A stretch of 64,000 bases of DNA from an uncultured Myxococcales bacterium (lineage in GTDB: Bacteria; Myxococcota_A; Polyangia; Polyangiales; Polyangiaceae): positions 1 through 64,000 of the forward strand of contig CALFEQ010000031.1 in NCBI GenBank assembly GCA_937949945.1, written 5' to 3'. Positions within the stretch are counted from its first letter, which is position 1, and every line of letters begins with the position of its first letter. The position numbers and the translations under genes are program-made. The notes under the pieces were generated by a model. The model saw only the letters and a list, made by a program, of their open reading frames with translations, ran no database searches and had not been told where the DNA came from. Shown here in pieces: positions 1-7,970 of this stretch.

Positions 1-1
1 G

Positions 2-484
2 GCGATGCGCGATCAGGTGACGGAGATCGTGCTCGAGGTCGCAGAGTCGGATCCGCTCGAGCGAGCGCTCGTCGATCCCGACGGACGCAGGTTCGGGACG
101 GCCGCGGTCGAGCACGGCCTCGGTGAGATCGTCGGCGGGCCGATGGTGCGCCTCCTCGACGTCCGGCGCGCGCTCGAGGCACGCGGGTACCGAGGGAGCG
201 GGGCGTTCGATCTCGACGTCCTGCCCGACGAGACCGCGCAAGAGCTCGCGCTGCACGTCGAGGTGGAGCGCGGCGCCGCGCACGTGAGCACGCGGCGCGG
301 GCGCGCCTCCTCGCGTGCTCGAGCTCTCGAGACGACGCGCGCGGGGCTCGCCGCGATCTTCTACGGCGGTCTGGGCGTCCCCGACGCGGTCGCGCTCGGG
401 CTCGCTCGGGCCCGGCCGGAGGTCGCGACGCACATCGACGCGATCGTCCGGCTTCCGCCGCTCGCGCCCGTGGACGCCTTCTGA
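2..484 (+). CDS. GNAT acetyltransferase C-terminal part (Eis-like, SCP2-type domain), 5' truncated by window edge
   Basis: The reading frame is open from the first bases, so only the C-terminal part is present, about 160 residues. The stretch MVRLLDVRRALEARGY followed by a short beta-rich fold and the ending GVPDAVALGLAR resembles the sterol-carrier-protein-like C-terminal domain of Eis-type GNAT N-acetyltransferases. In that family a W/MVRLLDV..AL.AR.Y segment opens the domain. The acetyl-CoA-binding GNAT domain itself would lie upstream of this window, so substrate and full architecture cannot be judged. The family assignment is from pattern memory only. Confidence 0.65.
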   Translation, partial: AMRDQVTEIVLEVAESDPLERALVDPDGRRFGTAAVEHGLGEIVGGPMVRLLDVRRALEARGYRGSGAFDLDVLPDETAQELALHVEVERGAAHVSTRRGRASSRARALETTRAGLAAIFYGGLGVPDAVALGLARARPEVATHIDAIVRLPPLAPVDAF

Positions 485-555
485 CGTCGCGCGGCGCGCC
501 CGCGACGGTTCCGGGTCCCCCGATTCGGCCGCGTTCGCTATAGTCGGGCGCTCTC

Positions 556-1347
556 ATGGAGCAGCCCATCGAAAGGCTCGAGACCGAACCCGAGCCCGAG
601 AGCGACGGCTCGTCCGTCGTCATGCGCGTGGGCTACATCGTCGCGAGCGGCGTGCTCGCCGCCCTCGCCGCGTCCTTGCCCGCCGCGCTTCGCATGGGAG
701 ACGGCGCCGCACGCGTGCTCGAGCACTGGGTCGCGCTCGCCGCCCTGGCGACGCCGATGGGCGTGATCGCGGTCGCCGTCCTGAAGCGCGCTCGCGTGGG
801 GTTGCGCTTGCTCGTGGGAGAGCGCGCGCCGCTCTTCGCGACGGGCGTCTTGTGGTGGTGCGTGATCGAGCTCGGGCTCCTCTCGATCTTCGGCGCCGTC
901 CTCCGCAAGACGACGCACCACCATGCGCTCGCCGGCGTGACGTTCTCGGTGTTCGCGGTCGTGACGGGGCTCGTCGTCGCCCTGCTCGCGCGGCGCGCGA
1001 CCAAGAACATCGCGCGTGGCGGTGGGAATCTCCACCGAGTGGGGCTCGCGATCGCGGCCGGCGCCGCCTTCATCGTCCTCTTGCTCGTCGGCGTGCGGAC
1101 GTCGAAGACGGACGAGGTCCCCACCGCCGCTGCGCTCGTCGACGCGCTCGCGCTGCTGATCACGTCCACGATCACCTCGTCGCGTCCGTTCTCCCGTTTC
1201 CGGCCGATGGCGATCGCGGGCGTGCCGGTCGCCGTGCTGATCATCATCATCGGGCTGACGACGCTCCGCTTCGACCCGCAGATGCGCGAGTCGCTCTTCT
1301 CCGGCGCTCCCATCCACGGGCTCGTCCTTTCGGTGGCGGGTCGCTGA
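556..1347 (+). CDS. Polytopic membrane protein of unknown function
   Basis: A 263-residue protein with an acidic, cytoplasm-like N-terminus (about 22 residues) followed by roughly six or seven hydrophobic helices. They lie near residues 24-46, 57-76, 91-113, 125-146, 162-181 and 217-236, with basic loops between them such as RRATKNIARG. I see no catalytic or transport signature and do not recognise the family. It starts shortly after the acetyltransferase fragment and is followed by a secreted protein gene on the same strand, so the three may be co-transcribed. Codon use is typical of the window. Confidence 0.6.
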   Translation: MEQPIERLETEPEPESDGSSVVMRVGYIVASGVLAALAASLPAALRMGDGAARVLEHWVALAALATPMGVIAVAVLKRARVGLRLLVGERAPLFATGVLWWCVIELGLLSIFGAVLRKTTHHHALAGVTFSVFAVVTGLVVALLARRATKNIARGGGNLHRVGLAIAAGAAFIVLLLVGVRTSKTDEVPTAAALVDALALLITSTITSSRPFSRFRPMAIAGVPVAVLIIIIGLTTLRFDPQMRESLFSGAPIHGLVLSVAGR

Positions 1348-1425
1348 CGCGACCGGTTGACCGCGCTCGGGATCGGGACGAAAGTCGCGCGAGCTCTCCG
1401 CTCCCGTGGCTCGGAGCCTCGTCCC

Positions 1426-2376
1426 ATGTCCTCCGTCGCTCGAAGCTGCCGCGTGCTGGTCGCCGTCGCGGCGCTCGCGACGGCAGGCGCCGTCCACGCG
1501 CAGCCGCCCGCTCCACCGGAACGCCCGTCCTCGTCCGCGCCGATGAGGGCGGACGAGCAGGCGCCCCAAGGCGTCGCCGTCCTCGCGAGCGGCGGTGCGC
1601 GCGCGGAGGCGTTCGCCCTCGCGCGTGCCGTCTACAGGAGCTCGCTCCGTCCGCGCAAGCTCGACGAGCTCCGCGCACGCATCCTCGCAGGCGATCCTCC
1701 GCCCGCGACCGCCTCGAAGGAGCTGCGCGAGCTCGCCGAGCTTCGCGGATCGGTGCGCGGTGAAGACGTCGCGAGCCGCAAGCTCCTGTCGAGCATCGCC
1801 GAGCAGCTCCGCGTGCAGGCGCTGCTCGTCGTGAGCCGTGCCGAGCCATCGAGCGAGGAAGCACGCGCCGGTGCGGACGCGGACGCCGGCGCGCCCACGT
1901 CGAACGGCGCCGCCGACGGAGGCGTCGCGACGTCGCCGGGCGACGTGGGCGCCGGGGAAGCCTCGGTCGCGGAGGCCGCCGCCGGAGATGCGGGCGCAGC
2001 GACGGCCGTCGGCGACGCGGGCGCAGCGGGCCCGCCGTCGTCCGCCGCGCCGGCCGTCGTCGCGCGGCTCTTCCTCGCGGACGCCGGAGATTTCGACGCG
2101 GCGCGGTACGAGCCCGATCCCGACGGCGGATGGCAGCGCACCGTGACCTCGCTCGCGCGGCGTTTTCCCCCGCCGCCCGCTCCCGAGGTAGCTCAGCCGC
2201 GACGGACGCCCCCGCCGACGCTCGCCTCGGAAGGGAAGGAAACCAAGCCCTTCTACGCTTCTCCGTGGTTCTGGGGTGCGATCGGCGCTGCGGTCCTGGT
2301 CGGCGGATTCTTCTTTCTCGCCTCACAGGACACGAGCGACGACCCGATCCATCTTCAGATGAAGGTGCCGCGCTGA
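1426..2376 (+). CDS. Secreted or membrane-anchored hypothetical protein
   Basis: A 316-residue protein. I chose the ATG at 1426 because it opens a clear signal peptide (basic start, hydrophobic core, cut after AVHA); the frame extends upstream to 1357 but without a signal-like sequence. Residues about 30-130 look helical and soluble. They are followed by a low-complexity Ala/Gly/Asp linker with repeated DAG triplets, a short folded segment, a proline-rich stretch, and one C-terminal transmembrane helix (FWGAIGAAVLVGGFFFLA) before a short basic tail. Function unknown. This layout suggests a periplasmic protein tethered at its C-terminus. Confidence 0.6.
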   Translation: MSSVARSCRVLVAVAALATAGAVHAQPPAPPERPSSSAPMRADEQAPQGVAVLASGGARAEAFALARAVYRSSLRPRKLDELRARILAGDPPPATASKELRELAELRGSVRGEDVASRKLLSSIAEQLRVQALLVVSRAEPSSEEARAGADADAGAPTSNGAADGGVATSPGDVGAGEASVAEAAAGDAGAATAVGDAGAAGPPSSAAPAVVARLFLADAGDFDAARYEPDPDGGWQRTVTSLARRFPPPPAPEVAQPRRTPPPTLASEGKETKPFYASPWFWGAIGAAVLVGGFFFLASQDTSDDPIHLQMKVPR

Positions 2377-2454
2377 GCGCGGCCTTTCGAGGGGAAGCCT
2401 TCCGCGCCTGGACGACGTGAACCTGCCGGAGCCGTTCCGGCATCCAACGCTACG

Positions 2455-3630
2455 ATGCCCCGCTGGTGCCGCCATCTCTTCGCCTTGCTCGTCGCCTTCG
2501 CGACGGCGCTCGTCATGCCGTCTGCGGCGCGGGCGAACGGGCCGGAGATCGGCGCGCTCGAAGGGTCGCAGGCGACGGGGCCGGCGATCGTCGTACCGCA
2601 CGACGTGCCGGTCGTCCTCGGGCGTGAGCCTCTGCCGCCCCTGCCTCCCTCGTACGTGACGAAGGACCTCGGCTGGCTCGAGCTGTCGTATCCGCCGAGC
2701 GCGAGCGAGCGCGTCGCTTCGATCATCGAGGAGGCGGACGCCTTCAAAGCGGAGCTCACGAGCTTCTTCGGACAGCCGGTGCTCTCGCGCGTCACCGTGC
2801 GCGTGGCGCCGACGGTCGCGGACATGGCGCGCCTCGCCCCGCCGGATGCGCCGCCGCCCGAGTACGCCAGCGGCGTCGCGTACCACGGCATGCATCTCGT
2901 CCTGCTCAGCATGCTCGCGCCGCGCGGCGCGCAGGCGGTCGATCTCGACGAGGTCTTCCGTCACGAGCTCGTGCACGTCGCGCTCGAGGACGCCCTCGGG
3001 GGCAGGCACGTCCCCGTGTGGTTCAACGAGGGCCTCGCGATTTCGCTCTCCGGCGAGCTCGCGATGGCGCGCAGGAAGACGCTCTGGAACGCGACGCTCT
3101 CGGGCACGCTCATCCCGCTCTCGGAGCTCGATCGCAGCTTCCCGCGCGACAACTTCGAAGCGAGCATCGCGTACGCCGAGGCCGCCGACTTCATGCAGTT
3201 CCTCACGCGCAAGTCGGACCGCCTGCGCTTCGCCTCCATGGTGGAGCGCGTCCGCGAGGGCCAGCCCTTCGAGCGCGCGATCGCCGACGCCTACAGCGCC
3301 GATCTGCGCCGCCTCGAGTTCGAATGGCGGAGCGATCTCGAACGCCGCTTCTCCGTCATCCCCATCCTCACGGGCGGCGGCCTCGTCTGGGTGGGCCTCA
3401 TCGGCGCGCTCGTCCTCGCCTACGTCCGCCGCCGCCGCCGCACGCGCGAGATCCTCGAGCGCTGGGGCCGCGAAGAAGCCCTCGAAGACGCCCGCCTCGC
3501 CCGCCTCGAAGCCGAACGCGCCGCCGCCTTCGGCTTCCCCACCGACGTCCCCGGCCCCGCGACCGCCGCACGCGCGAACGGCGTCGCGGTGAAGATCGAG
3601 CATCAGGGGCGGTGGCATACGATCCACTGA
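2455..3630 (+). CDS. Gluzincin-type metallopeptidase (peptidase MA-like), membrane-anchored
   Basis: A 391-residue protein with a signal peptide (residues 1-27, ending SAARA). The zinc site is visible: HELVH at about residues 170-174 and a second ligand Glu192 in WFNEGLAIS, the spacing expected of the M1/MA-like gluzincins, so metal binding and catalysis look intact. A hydrophobic helix near residues 302-322 is followed by a basic, coiled-coil-like tail, placing the peptidase domain outside the membrane. The substrate is unknown. A tandem heptamer repeat begins four bases after the stop codon. Confidence 0.75.
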   Translation: MPRWCRHLFALLVAFATALVMPSAARANGPEIGALEGSQATGPAIVVPHDVPVVLGREPLPPLPPSYVTKDLGWLELSYPPSASERVASIIEEADAFKAELTSFFGQPVLSRVTVRVAPTVADMARLAPPDAPPPEYASGVAYHGMHLVLLSMLAPRGAQAVDLDEVFRHELVHVALEDALGGRHVPVWFNEGLAISLSGELAMARRKTLWNATLSGTLIPLSELDRSFPRDNFEASIAYAEAADFMQFLTRKSDRLRFASMVERVREGQPFERAIADAYSADLRRLEFEWRSDLERRFSVIPILTGGGLVWVGLIGALVLAYVRRRRRTREILERWGREEALEDARLARLEAERAAAFGFPTDVPGPATAARANGVAVKIEHQGRWHTIH

Positions 3631-3634
3631 GAGA

Positions 3635-3711
3635 GGCTCCGGGCTCCAGGCTCCGGGCTCCAGGCTCCAGGCTCCGGGCTCCGGGCTCCAGGCTCCGGGC
3701 TCCAGTCTCCA
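3635..3711. repeat. Tandem heptanucleotide repeat, 11 copies of GGCTCCR
   Basis: Eleven contiguous 7-bp units, ten reading GGCTCCA or GGCTCCG and the last GTCTCCA. The two variants are interspersed irregularly, which suggests slippage and unit duplication rather than decay from one end. The repeat lies between a stop codon and the next gene and is not in frame with either. It resembles the short tandem heptamer (STRR) repeats known from cyanobacteria. Confidence 0.9.
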
Positions 3712-3832
3712 GCAGGAGATTGCGCGCTCCGCCGCGGCTCGGCGTTGCCCACGGCTCGCGCCGCTTGGCGGCAAGCAACGTTCGAGGTACCCGTGCGCGG
3801 AGGGCGCCTGCTACGATCGGAGAGCGCCGCCG

Positions 3833-4888
3833 GTGAGCGAAATGGATTGCGAGACGTTCGACGCATCGCTGCTCGACGCGCTCTACGGCGAGCTCGACGA
3901 CGCGAGCGCGACGGCCATGGACGCGCACGCGGCGGGGTGTGCGTCGTGCGCGGGTAGGCTCGCGAAGCTGAAGCGGACGCGCGACCTCGTCCGGCCCGCG
4001 ATCGAGGCAGCCCTTCCCACGGCGCTCGAAGAGCGTGTGATGGCGGCGGCGAACGCCGCGATGGAAGCGCCGAAGTCGAACGTCGTCCGCCTCGCCGATC
4101 GCAGGCAGGAGGCAGAGGAGAGCCGAGCGACGAGCGGCGGAGCGATCGTCCGCTTCCTCGCGAAGCCGCAGCTCGCGATCGCGGCGTCGTTCCTTCTCGT
4201 GCTCGGCGCGGCCATCGTCTTCAAGAGCGCGAAGCAAGAGGCGTCACCGGCCGCGGAGATCGCGGCCGGCCCCGCCGGCGCCGCCGCTCGCGGAGGCGCT
4301 CCTCCGACTGTCGCGGCGACGATCGCGGCGGAGGAAGCGGAGCCCTCGCCGGTGGCGCCGCCCGCGTTCGCGGCCGCCGAGGGTTTCGCCGGACCGAGCG
4401 AAGGCGCGAAAGCGAGCGCGGGCGCGCGGGCGCGCGCGCACGATCCGACGTTCGCGGCCGCGAAGGCGCTCTACGACGCCGGGCGCTACGCCGAGGCGCT
4501 CTCGAAGTTCGAGCCGCTCGCTGCGCACGATCCGGAGGCGGCGCTGTACGTCGCGCGCTGTCTCGCGAAGACGAAGGGCTGCGACGCCGCGGCGGCTCGC
4601 TACGACGACGTCGCGCGCCGCGCCGCCGGCACGGAGAGCGCGAGCCGCGCCGCGCTCGAGGCGGCACGCTGCTACAAGGACGAAGGGAACCTCGTCGCCG
4701 CGCGGAGCCGCTACGCGCGTCTCGAGAACGACAGCTTCGTCGCCGGCGAAGCGAGCGCCGAGCTCGCCGCGCTCGAGGGGAAGTCGAGCGCCGTGAAGGC
4801 GAAGGCTTCGAGGCCCGCGGCGACCACCACGGCGCCCCCGGCCGCGCGACCTGCGCCTGCGAAGCCGGCGAGCGCGACAGGCTACTGA
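3833..4888 (+). CDS. Anti-sigma-factor-like protein with zinc-finger motif, one TM helix and TPR-like periplasmic domain
   Basis: A 351-residue protein starting with GTG at 3833 (an ATG three codons on is possible). The N-terminal 40 residues end in HAAGCASC (His32, Cys36, Cys39), the HxxxCxxC hallmark of zinc-binding anti-sigma domains. A transmembrane helix spans about residues 113-130. After an Ala/Pro-rich linker, residues about 208-315 contain helix pairs such as AAKALYDAGRYAEALSKFE, typical of tetratricopeptide repeats. The expected role is sequestering an ECF sigma factor at the membrane and sensing envelope state. No sigma gene lies directly beside it, so the partner is unknown. Confidence 0.7.
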   Translation: MSEMDCETFDASLLDALYGELDDASATAMDAHAAGCASCAGRLAKLKRTRDLVRPAIEAALPTALEERVMAAANAAMEAPKSNVVRLADRRQEAEESRATSGGAIVRFLAKPQLAIAASFLLVLGAAIVFKSAKQEASPAAEIAAGPAGAAARGGAPPTVAATIAAEEAEPSPVAPPAFAAAEGFAGPSEGAKASAGARARAHDPTFAAAKALYDAGRYAEALSKFEPLAAHDPEAALYVARCLAKTKGCDAAAARYDDVARRAAGTESASRAALEAARCYKDEGNLVAARSRYARLENDSFVAGEASAELAALEGKSSAVKAKASRPAATTTAPPAARPAPAKPASATGY

Positions 4889-4907
4889 AACGTGTCGAGT
4901 CCACGCC

Positions 4908-6200
4908 TCAGCGTCCGCGCCCGAGGCGCTTGAGGACGTAGTAGCCGGCCGTCACCACGATCACGATCCCCGCCGCAGCAGCCAGCGGGTTGCGCGCGCG
5001 CCCGGATCGGGTGGCGCGCCCGCGGAGCGCGGGGCCACCGGTGCCCCTGCTCGCCGTCGCCTCTTCGCTCTCCGGAAGACCGAGCGCGCTCCGTAGCTTC
5101 GGCCACTCGGCGGCACACCGCTTCGCGACGGGGCTCTCTGCCGGGCACTCGAGCGGGCCTTTGATCTCGTCGAGGTGCAGCTTCGCGTCGAAGCTCTTGC
5201 CGTCGTTCCTCGAGACGCCGACGAAGAAGCCGCCGCGATCGGTCGAGCACGCCCACAACGCCGTGCCCGAGTGTGCGAGGCACTGGATCTCGGCTTGCGA
5301 GCCCTTCGTGAACGCGAACGTGCCCGTCGGGCTCGAAGCGAGCCCCTCGCGGCTGCCCGCGAAGATCGTCGCTCCGTCCGGGGCGAGCGCGAACCCGACG
5401 AAGCTCGGTGCCTCGAACACCTTCTTCCAGGACTTGCCCGCGTCCGTGGTCAGGAGCAGTCGGGTCGTGACGTCACCGAAGGCCGTCGTCCGGACCCAGA
5501 CGCGATTCGCGTCCTTCGCATCGACGGCGGCGATGACCGCGCCCGACTCGCCTCGCGCGAGCTCGAGCTTCCGCTCGGTCCACGACATCCCGCGGTCGCT
5601 CGAGACGAGGAAGGCCGCCGAGCGCGCGTCGCCCTCCCCACGCACGCCGACGACGTAGAGACGCGCCGGATCGGACTCGGCCACCGCGAGGCTCTCGAGA
5701 TGCAGCGTCGAATCGAACGGGCCGCCTTCGACCACGAACGACCGAGCGTCGTCCTTCGAGACGACGAGATGGTTGTCGTGGACGAGCCCCGGCTGCGGGA
5801 TCGAGCCGATGCCCACGATCTCGCCGTCCTTGCGCAGCACGAGATCGGACAGGACGTGCGCGTTCGGGCCGCCGGAAAAGCCGAACGTGCACCCTCCGTC
5901 GCGCGAGACGGCCACGCCCGCGGAGGTCGCGCCGACGAGCGTCCCCTTCGGGGTGACGACCCAACGCGGCTCGTCGTCCGCCTGCATGCCGATCGCGCGC
6001 CCGCAGATCCAGCGCCAGGAGTCCCCGCCGTCGCGCGAGACGAGCACCCCGATGGTCGCGGGCACGTAGACCGTCTTCGGATCGCGCGGATCGAACAGGA
6101 TCGCCCTGCCCGCCGGGAAGCGCATGGTCGCGAGCGCCTGCCGCGGCAGGAGCAGCGAGACGAGAAGAGCGAGCGCGAGGATCCACCGAGAGCGGTTCAC
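4908..6200 (-). CDS. Exported BNR/sortilin-type beta-propeller protein
   Basis: A 430-residue protein. The GTG at 6200 is preferred because it opens a signal peptide (NRSRWILALALLVSLLL, ending in ALA), and a GAGGG sequence precedes it. The body has repeated propeller blades with the Asp-box pattern SxDxGxxW: VSRDGGDSWRW, VSSDRGMSWTE, TTDAGKSWKK. These are found in photosystem-II stability factor and sialidase-like propellers. A C-terminal transmembrane helix (NPLAAAAGIVIVVTAGYYVL) and basic tail anchor it. The propeller is probably a binding scaffold; no enzyme residues are evident. Confidence 0.7.
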   Translation of the reverse strand: MNRSRWILALALLVSLLLPRQALATMRFPAGRAILFDPRDPKTVYVPATIGVLVSRDGGDSWRWICGRAIGMQADDEPRWVVTPKGTLVGATSAGVAVSRDGGCTFGFSGGPNAHVLSDLVLRKDGEIVGIGSIPQPGLVHDNHLVVSKDDARSFVVEGGPFDSTLHLESLAVAESDPARLYVVGVRGEGDARSAAFLVSSDRGMSWTERKLELARGESGAVIAAVDAKDANRVWVRTTAFGDVTTRLLLTTDAGKSWKKVFEAPSFVGFALAPDGATIFAGSREGLASSPTGTFAFTKGSQAEIQCLAHSGTALWACSTDRGGFFVGVSRNDGKSFDAKLHLDEIKGPLECPAESPVAKRCAAEWPKLRSALGLPESEEATASRGTGGPALRGRATRSGRARNPLAAAAGIVIVVTAGYYVLKRLGRGR

Positions 6201-6338
6201 GCCCTCATGGCTAGCATGCAGGCGGCGGCCCGTACGCTCCTCGTGCGCTGCGGCGAGGCGTACCCGGTCACGGCGCACCGTGCCGCCACGTGCACGCACG
6301 ATGGCGCCGTCCCAGCCGCCGGGCTAGCCTCGCCGCCC

Positions 6339-6821
6339 ATGAACCGACGCGACGCGCTGCTCACCACCGGATCCATGATCGTCTCCGCTTCCCTCGGGGC
6401 GCTCGCTTGCGGCGGGAACAGGGCCGTCGCGCAGAACACGCCCAAGGCGCCGCCGCCCGCGCCGGGCGGTCACGCGCATCATGCTCCCGGCGGCGATCCC
6501 ACGCTGGCCGAGGCCGCGCAGGGATGCCTCGCGAAGGGCGAGGCGTGCATCGCGCACTGCCTCGCGATGTTCGCCGCGGGCGACGCCTCGATGGGAGCGT
6601 GCGCGAAGGCCGTCTACGAGATGCACGCCGTGATGCAGGGCCTCGCGGCCGCCGCGGCCTCCGGCAGCAAGCACCTGCCCGCGCTCGCGAAGGTCGCGAT
6701 GGAGTTCTGCAAGGACTGCGAGAACGAGTGCCGAAAGCACGCGGCCGAGCACGCGGCCTGCAGGGAGTGCATGGAGGCCTGCACGAAGACGATCGCGGCC
6801 TGCCAGAAGGTCGCGGCCTGA
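6339..6821 (+). CDS. Four-helix-bundle copper-storage protein (Csp-like), exported
   Basis: A 160-residue protein with an N-terminal twin-arginine-like leader (NRRDALLTTG then a hydrophobic stretch ending around ALAC) and a His-rich linker (HAHHAP). The mature part holds eleven cysteines in CxxxC/CxxC spacings along amphipathic helices (CLAKGEACIAHC, FCKDCENEC, CRECMEACTKTIAAC). This is the pattern of the Csp family, which stores many Cu(I) ions inside a four-helix bundle. Export by Tat would match the Csp1 type known from methanotrophs. I see no copper-responsive regulator next to it. Confidence 0.8.
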   Translation: MNRRDALLTTGSMIVSASLGALACGGNRAVAQNTPKAPPPAPGGHAHHAPGGDPTLAEAAQGCLAKGEACIAHCLAMFAAGDASMGACAKAVYEMHAVMQGLAAAAASGSKHLPALAKVAMEFCKDCENECRKHAAEHAACRECMEACTKTIAACQKVAA

Positions 6822-7048
6822 GCGCCGGCGACCTCGGCACGGATCGGGGCGGGCCATGACGCGTCGCCCCGAGGTGGCAAATTCCGCTCTCGCCGCGACG
6901 CACCAGGGCGCACCTCTCTTCGGCGGCGGCCGCCGTACGGCTTGTCGCGGCGGCGCAGGAGGACTACGGAATTCGCGCTCGCGAGTGCGTGTGGGGTCAG
7001 GCCGTGGCCGGAGAGCACTCACGCGATCGCGGCGAGGAGGGTAGTACC

Positions 7049-7933
7049 GTGTCGCTAGTCAATGACCTTCGCTCTTTGCCGTTGTTCAAGGACATCTCCG
7101 AGGAGCGCCTCACGCAGCTCGTCGCTGCGTTCCGTTCCGTCACGCACAAGGCGGGCACGGTGCTCTTCCGCCCGGGCGACACGGCCACGCACTTCGAGCT
7201 GCTCGTGAAGGGCGAAGTGAAGCTCGAAGAGGAGCCCACCTCGACCGAGGTGCCGGCGGTCCGCTTCGATCTCCGTCCGATCACGCCCATCGGCGAGCTC
7301 GGCGCCCTCACCGGGCTGCCGCGTAGCACGACGGCGACGGCGGTCACGGACGTCGAGCTGCTCTCGATCGGCGTCGGCGACCTTCTCGGCTTCTTCGACG
7401 CCAACGGCGACATCGGGCTCGCGTTCTACAAGAACCTCCTCGCGATGGTGACCGACAAGGTCCGCCGCGATCGGAGCCGCATGGAGGACATGCGCACGAA
7501 CATCGTCCGCACGCAGAAGGCGATGAAGCAGATGCGCCAGCTCGTCCTCGACTCGAAGGAGACCGAGATCTCGAAGCCGATCTTCGAGACGCTCGAGACG
7601 CTCATCGAGAACAACCGCCGCGCCAACTACCGCGTGCAGCCGACGCCCACGTACCCGGCGCACGTCCGCCTCGACGACGGCCGCGTCATCCCGGTGCTCG
7701 AGGTCTCCGAGGGCTACGTGAAGGTCGCGGGCACCTCGCAGGACCTCACGAAGGATCCGTCCTTCTGGGCCGGCGTCATGGTCGTCCCGGGCGCGGAGAT
7801 CCTCCTCAGCGGCAGCGTCCTGCGCGAGGGTCAGGACGGCGTGGTCGTGAAGCTCGACAAGCCGATGGACGAGTACAAGGCCAAGCTCGACGACTACACG
7901 ACCCGCGTGCAGCTTCTCGACTTCGTCGTTTGA
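7049..7933 (+). CDS. Cyclic-nucleotide-binding-domain protein without recognisable DNA-binding domain
   Basis: A 294-residue protein starting with GTG at 7049, preceded by a strong GAGGAGGG ribosome-binding site. Residues about 8-130 form a CRP-type cNMP-binding fold: LFKDISEERLTQL, the beta-roll FRPGD, and a PIGELGALTGLPRSTTATA segment equivalent to the phosphate-binding cassette. A helical region (about 145-205) follows, then a C-terminal beta-rich segment beginning YPAHVRLDDGRVIPV. There is no clear CRP helix-turn-helix. It may be a cyclic-nucleotide-gated effector rather than a transcription factor. It reads into the helicase pair downstream, 37 bp away. Confidence 0.7.
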   Translation: MSLVNDLRSLPLFKDISEERLTQLVAAFRSVTHKAGTVLFRPGDTATHFELLVKGEVKLEEEPTSTEVPAVRFDLRPITPIGELGALTGLPRSTTATAVTDVELLSIGVGDLLGFFDANGDIGLAFYKNLLAMVTDKVRRDRSRMEDMRTNIVRTQKAMKQMRQLVLDSKETEISKPIFETLETLIENNRRANYRVQPTPTYPAHVRLDDGRVIPVLEVSEGYVKVAGTSQDLTKDPSFWAGVMVVPGAEILLSGSVLREGQDGVVVKLDKPMDEYKAKLDDYTTRVQLLDFVV

Positions 7934-7970
7934 GGACGGGATCGCCCGCGGGTCGACCTCACGCGCGCCG

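Noticed and set aside
3635..3711. Heptamer array considered as CRISPR or part of a gene
   Set aside because: Units are contiguous with no spacers, and the 7-bp period would shift frame within any coding sequence lacking homology.
6870..6890. TGGCAAATTCCGCTC as a sigma-54 promoter for the gene at 7049
   Set aside because: The -24 half matches, but there is no GC at the required spacing for a -12 element.
7049..7933. Annotation as a CRP/FNR transcription factor
   Set aside because: The cyclic-nucleotide domain is clear, but no helix-turn-helix is visible in the C-terminal third.
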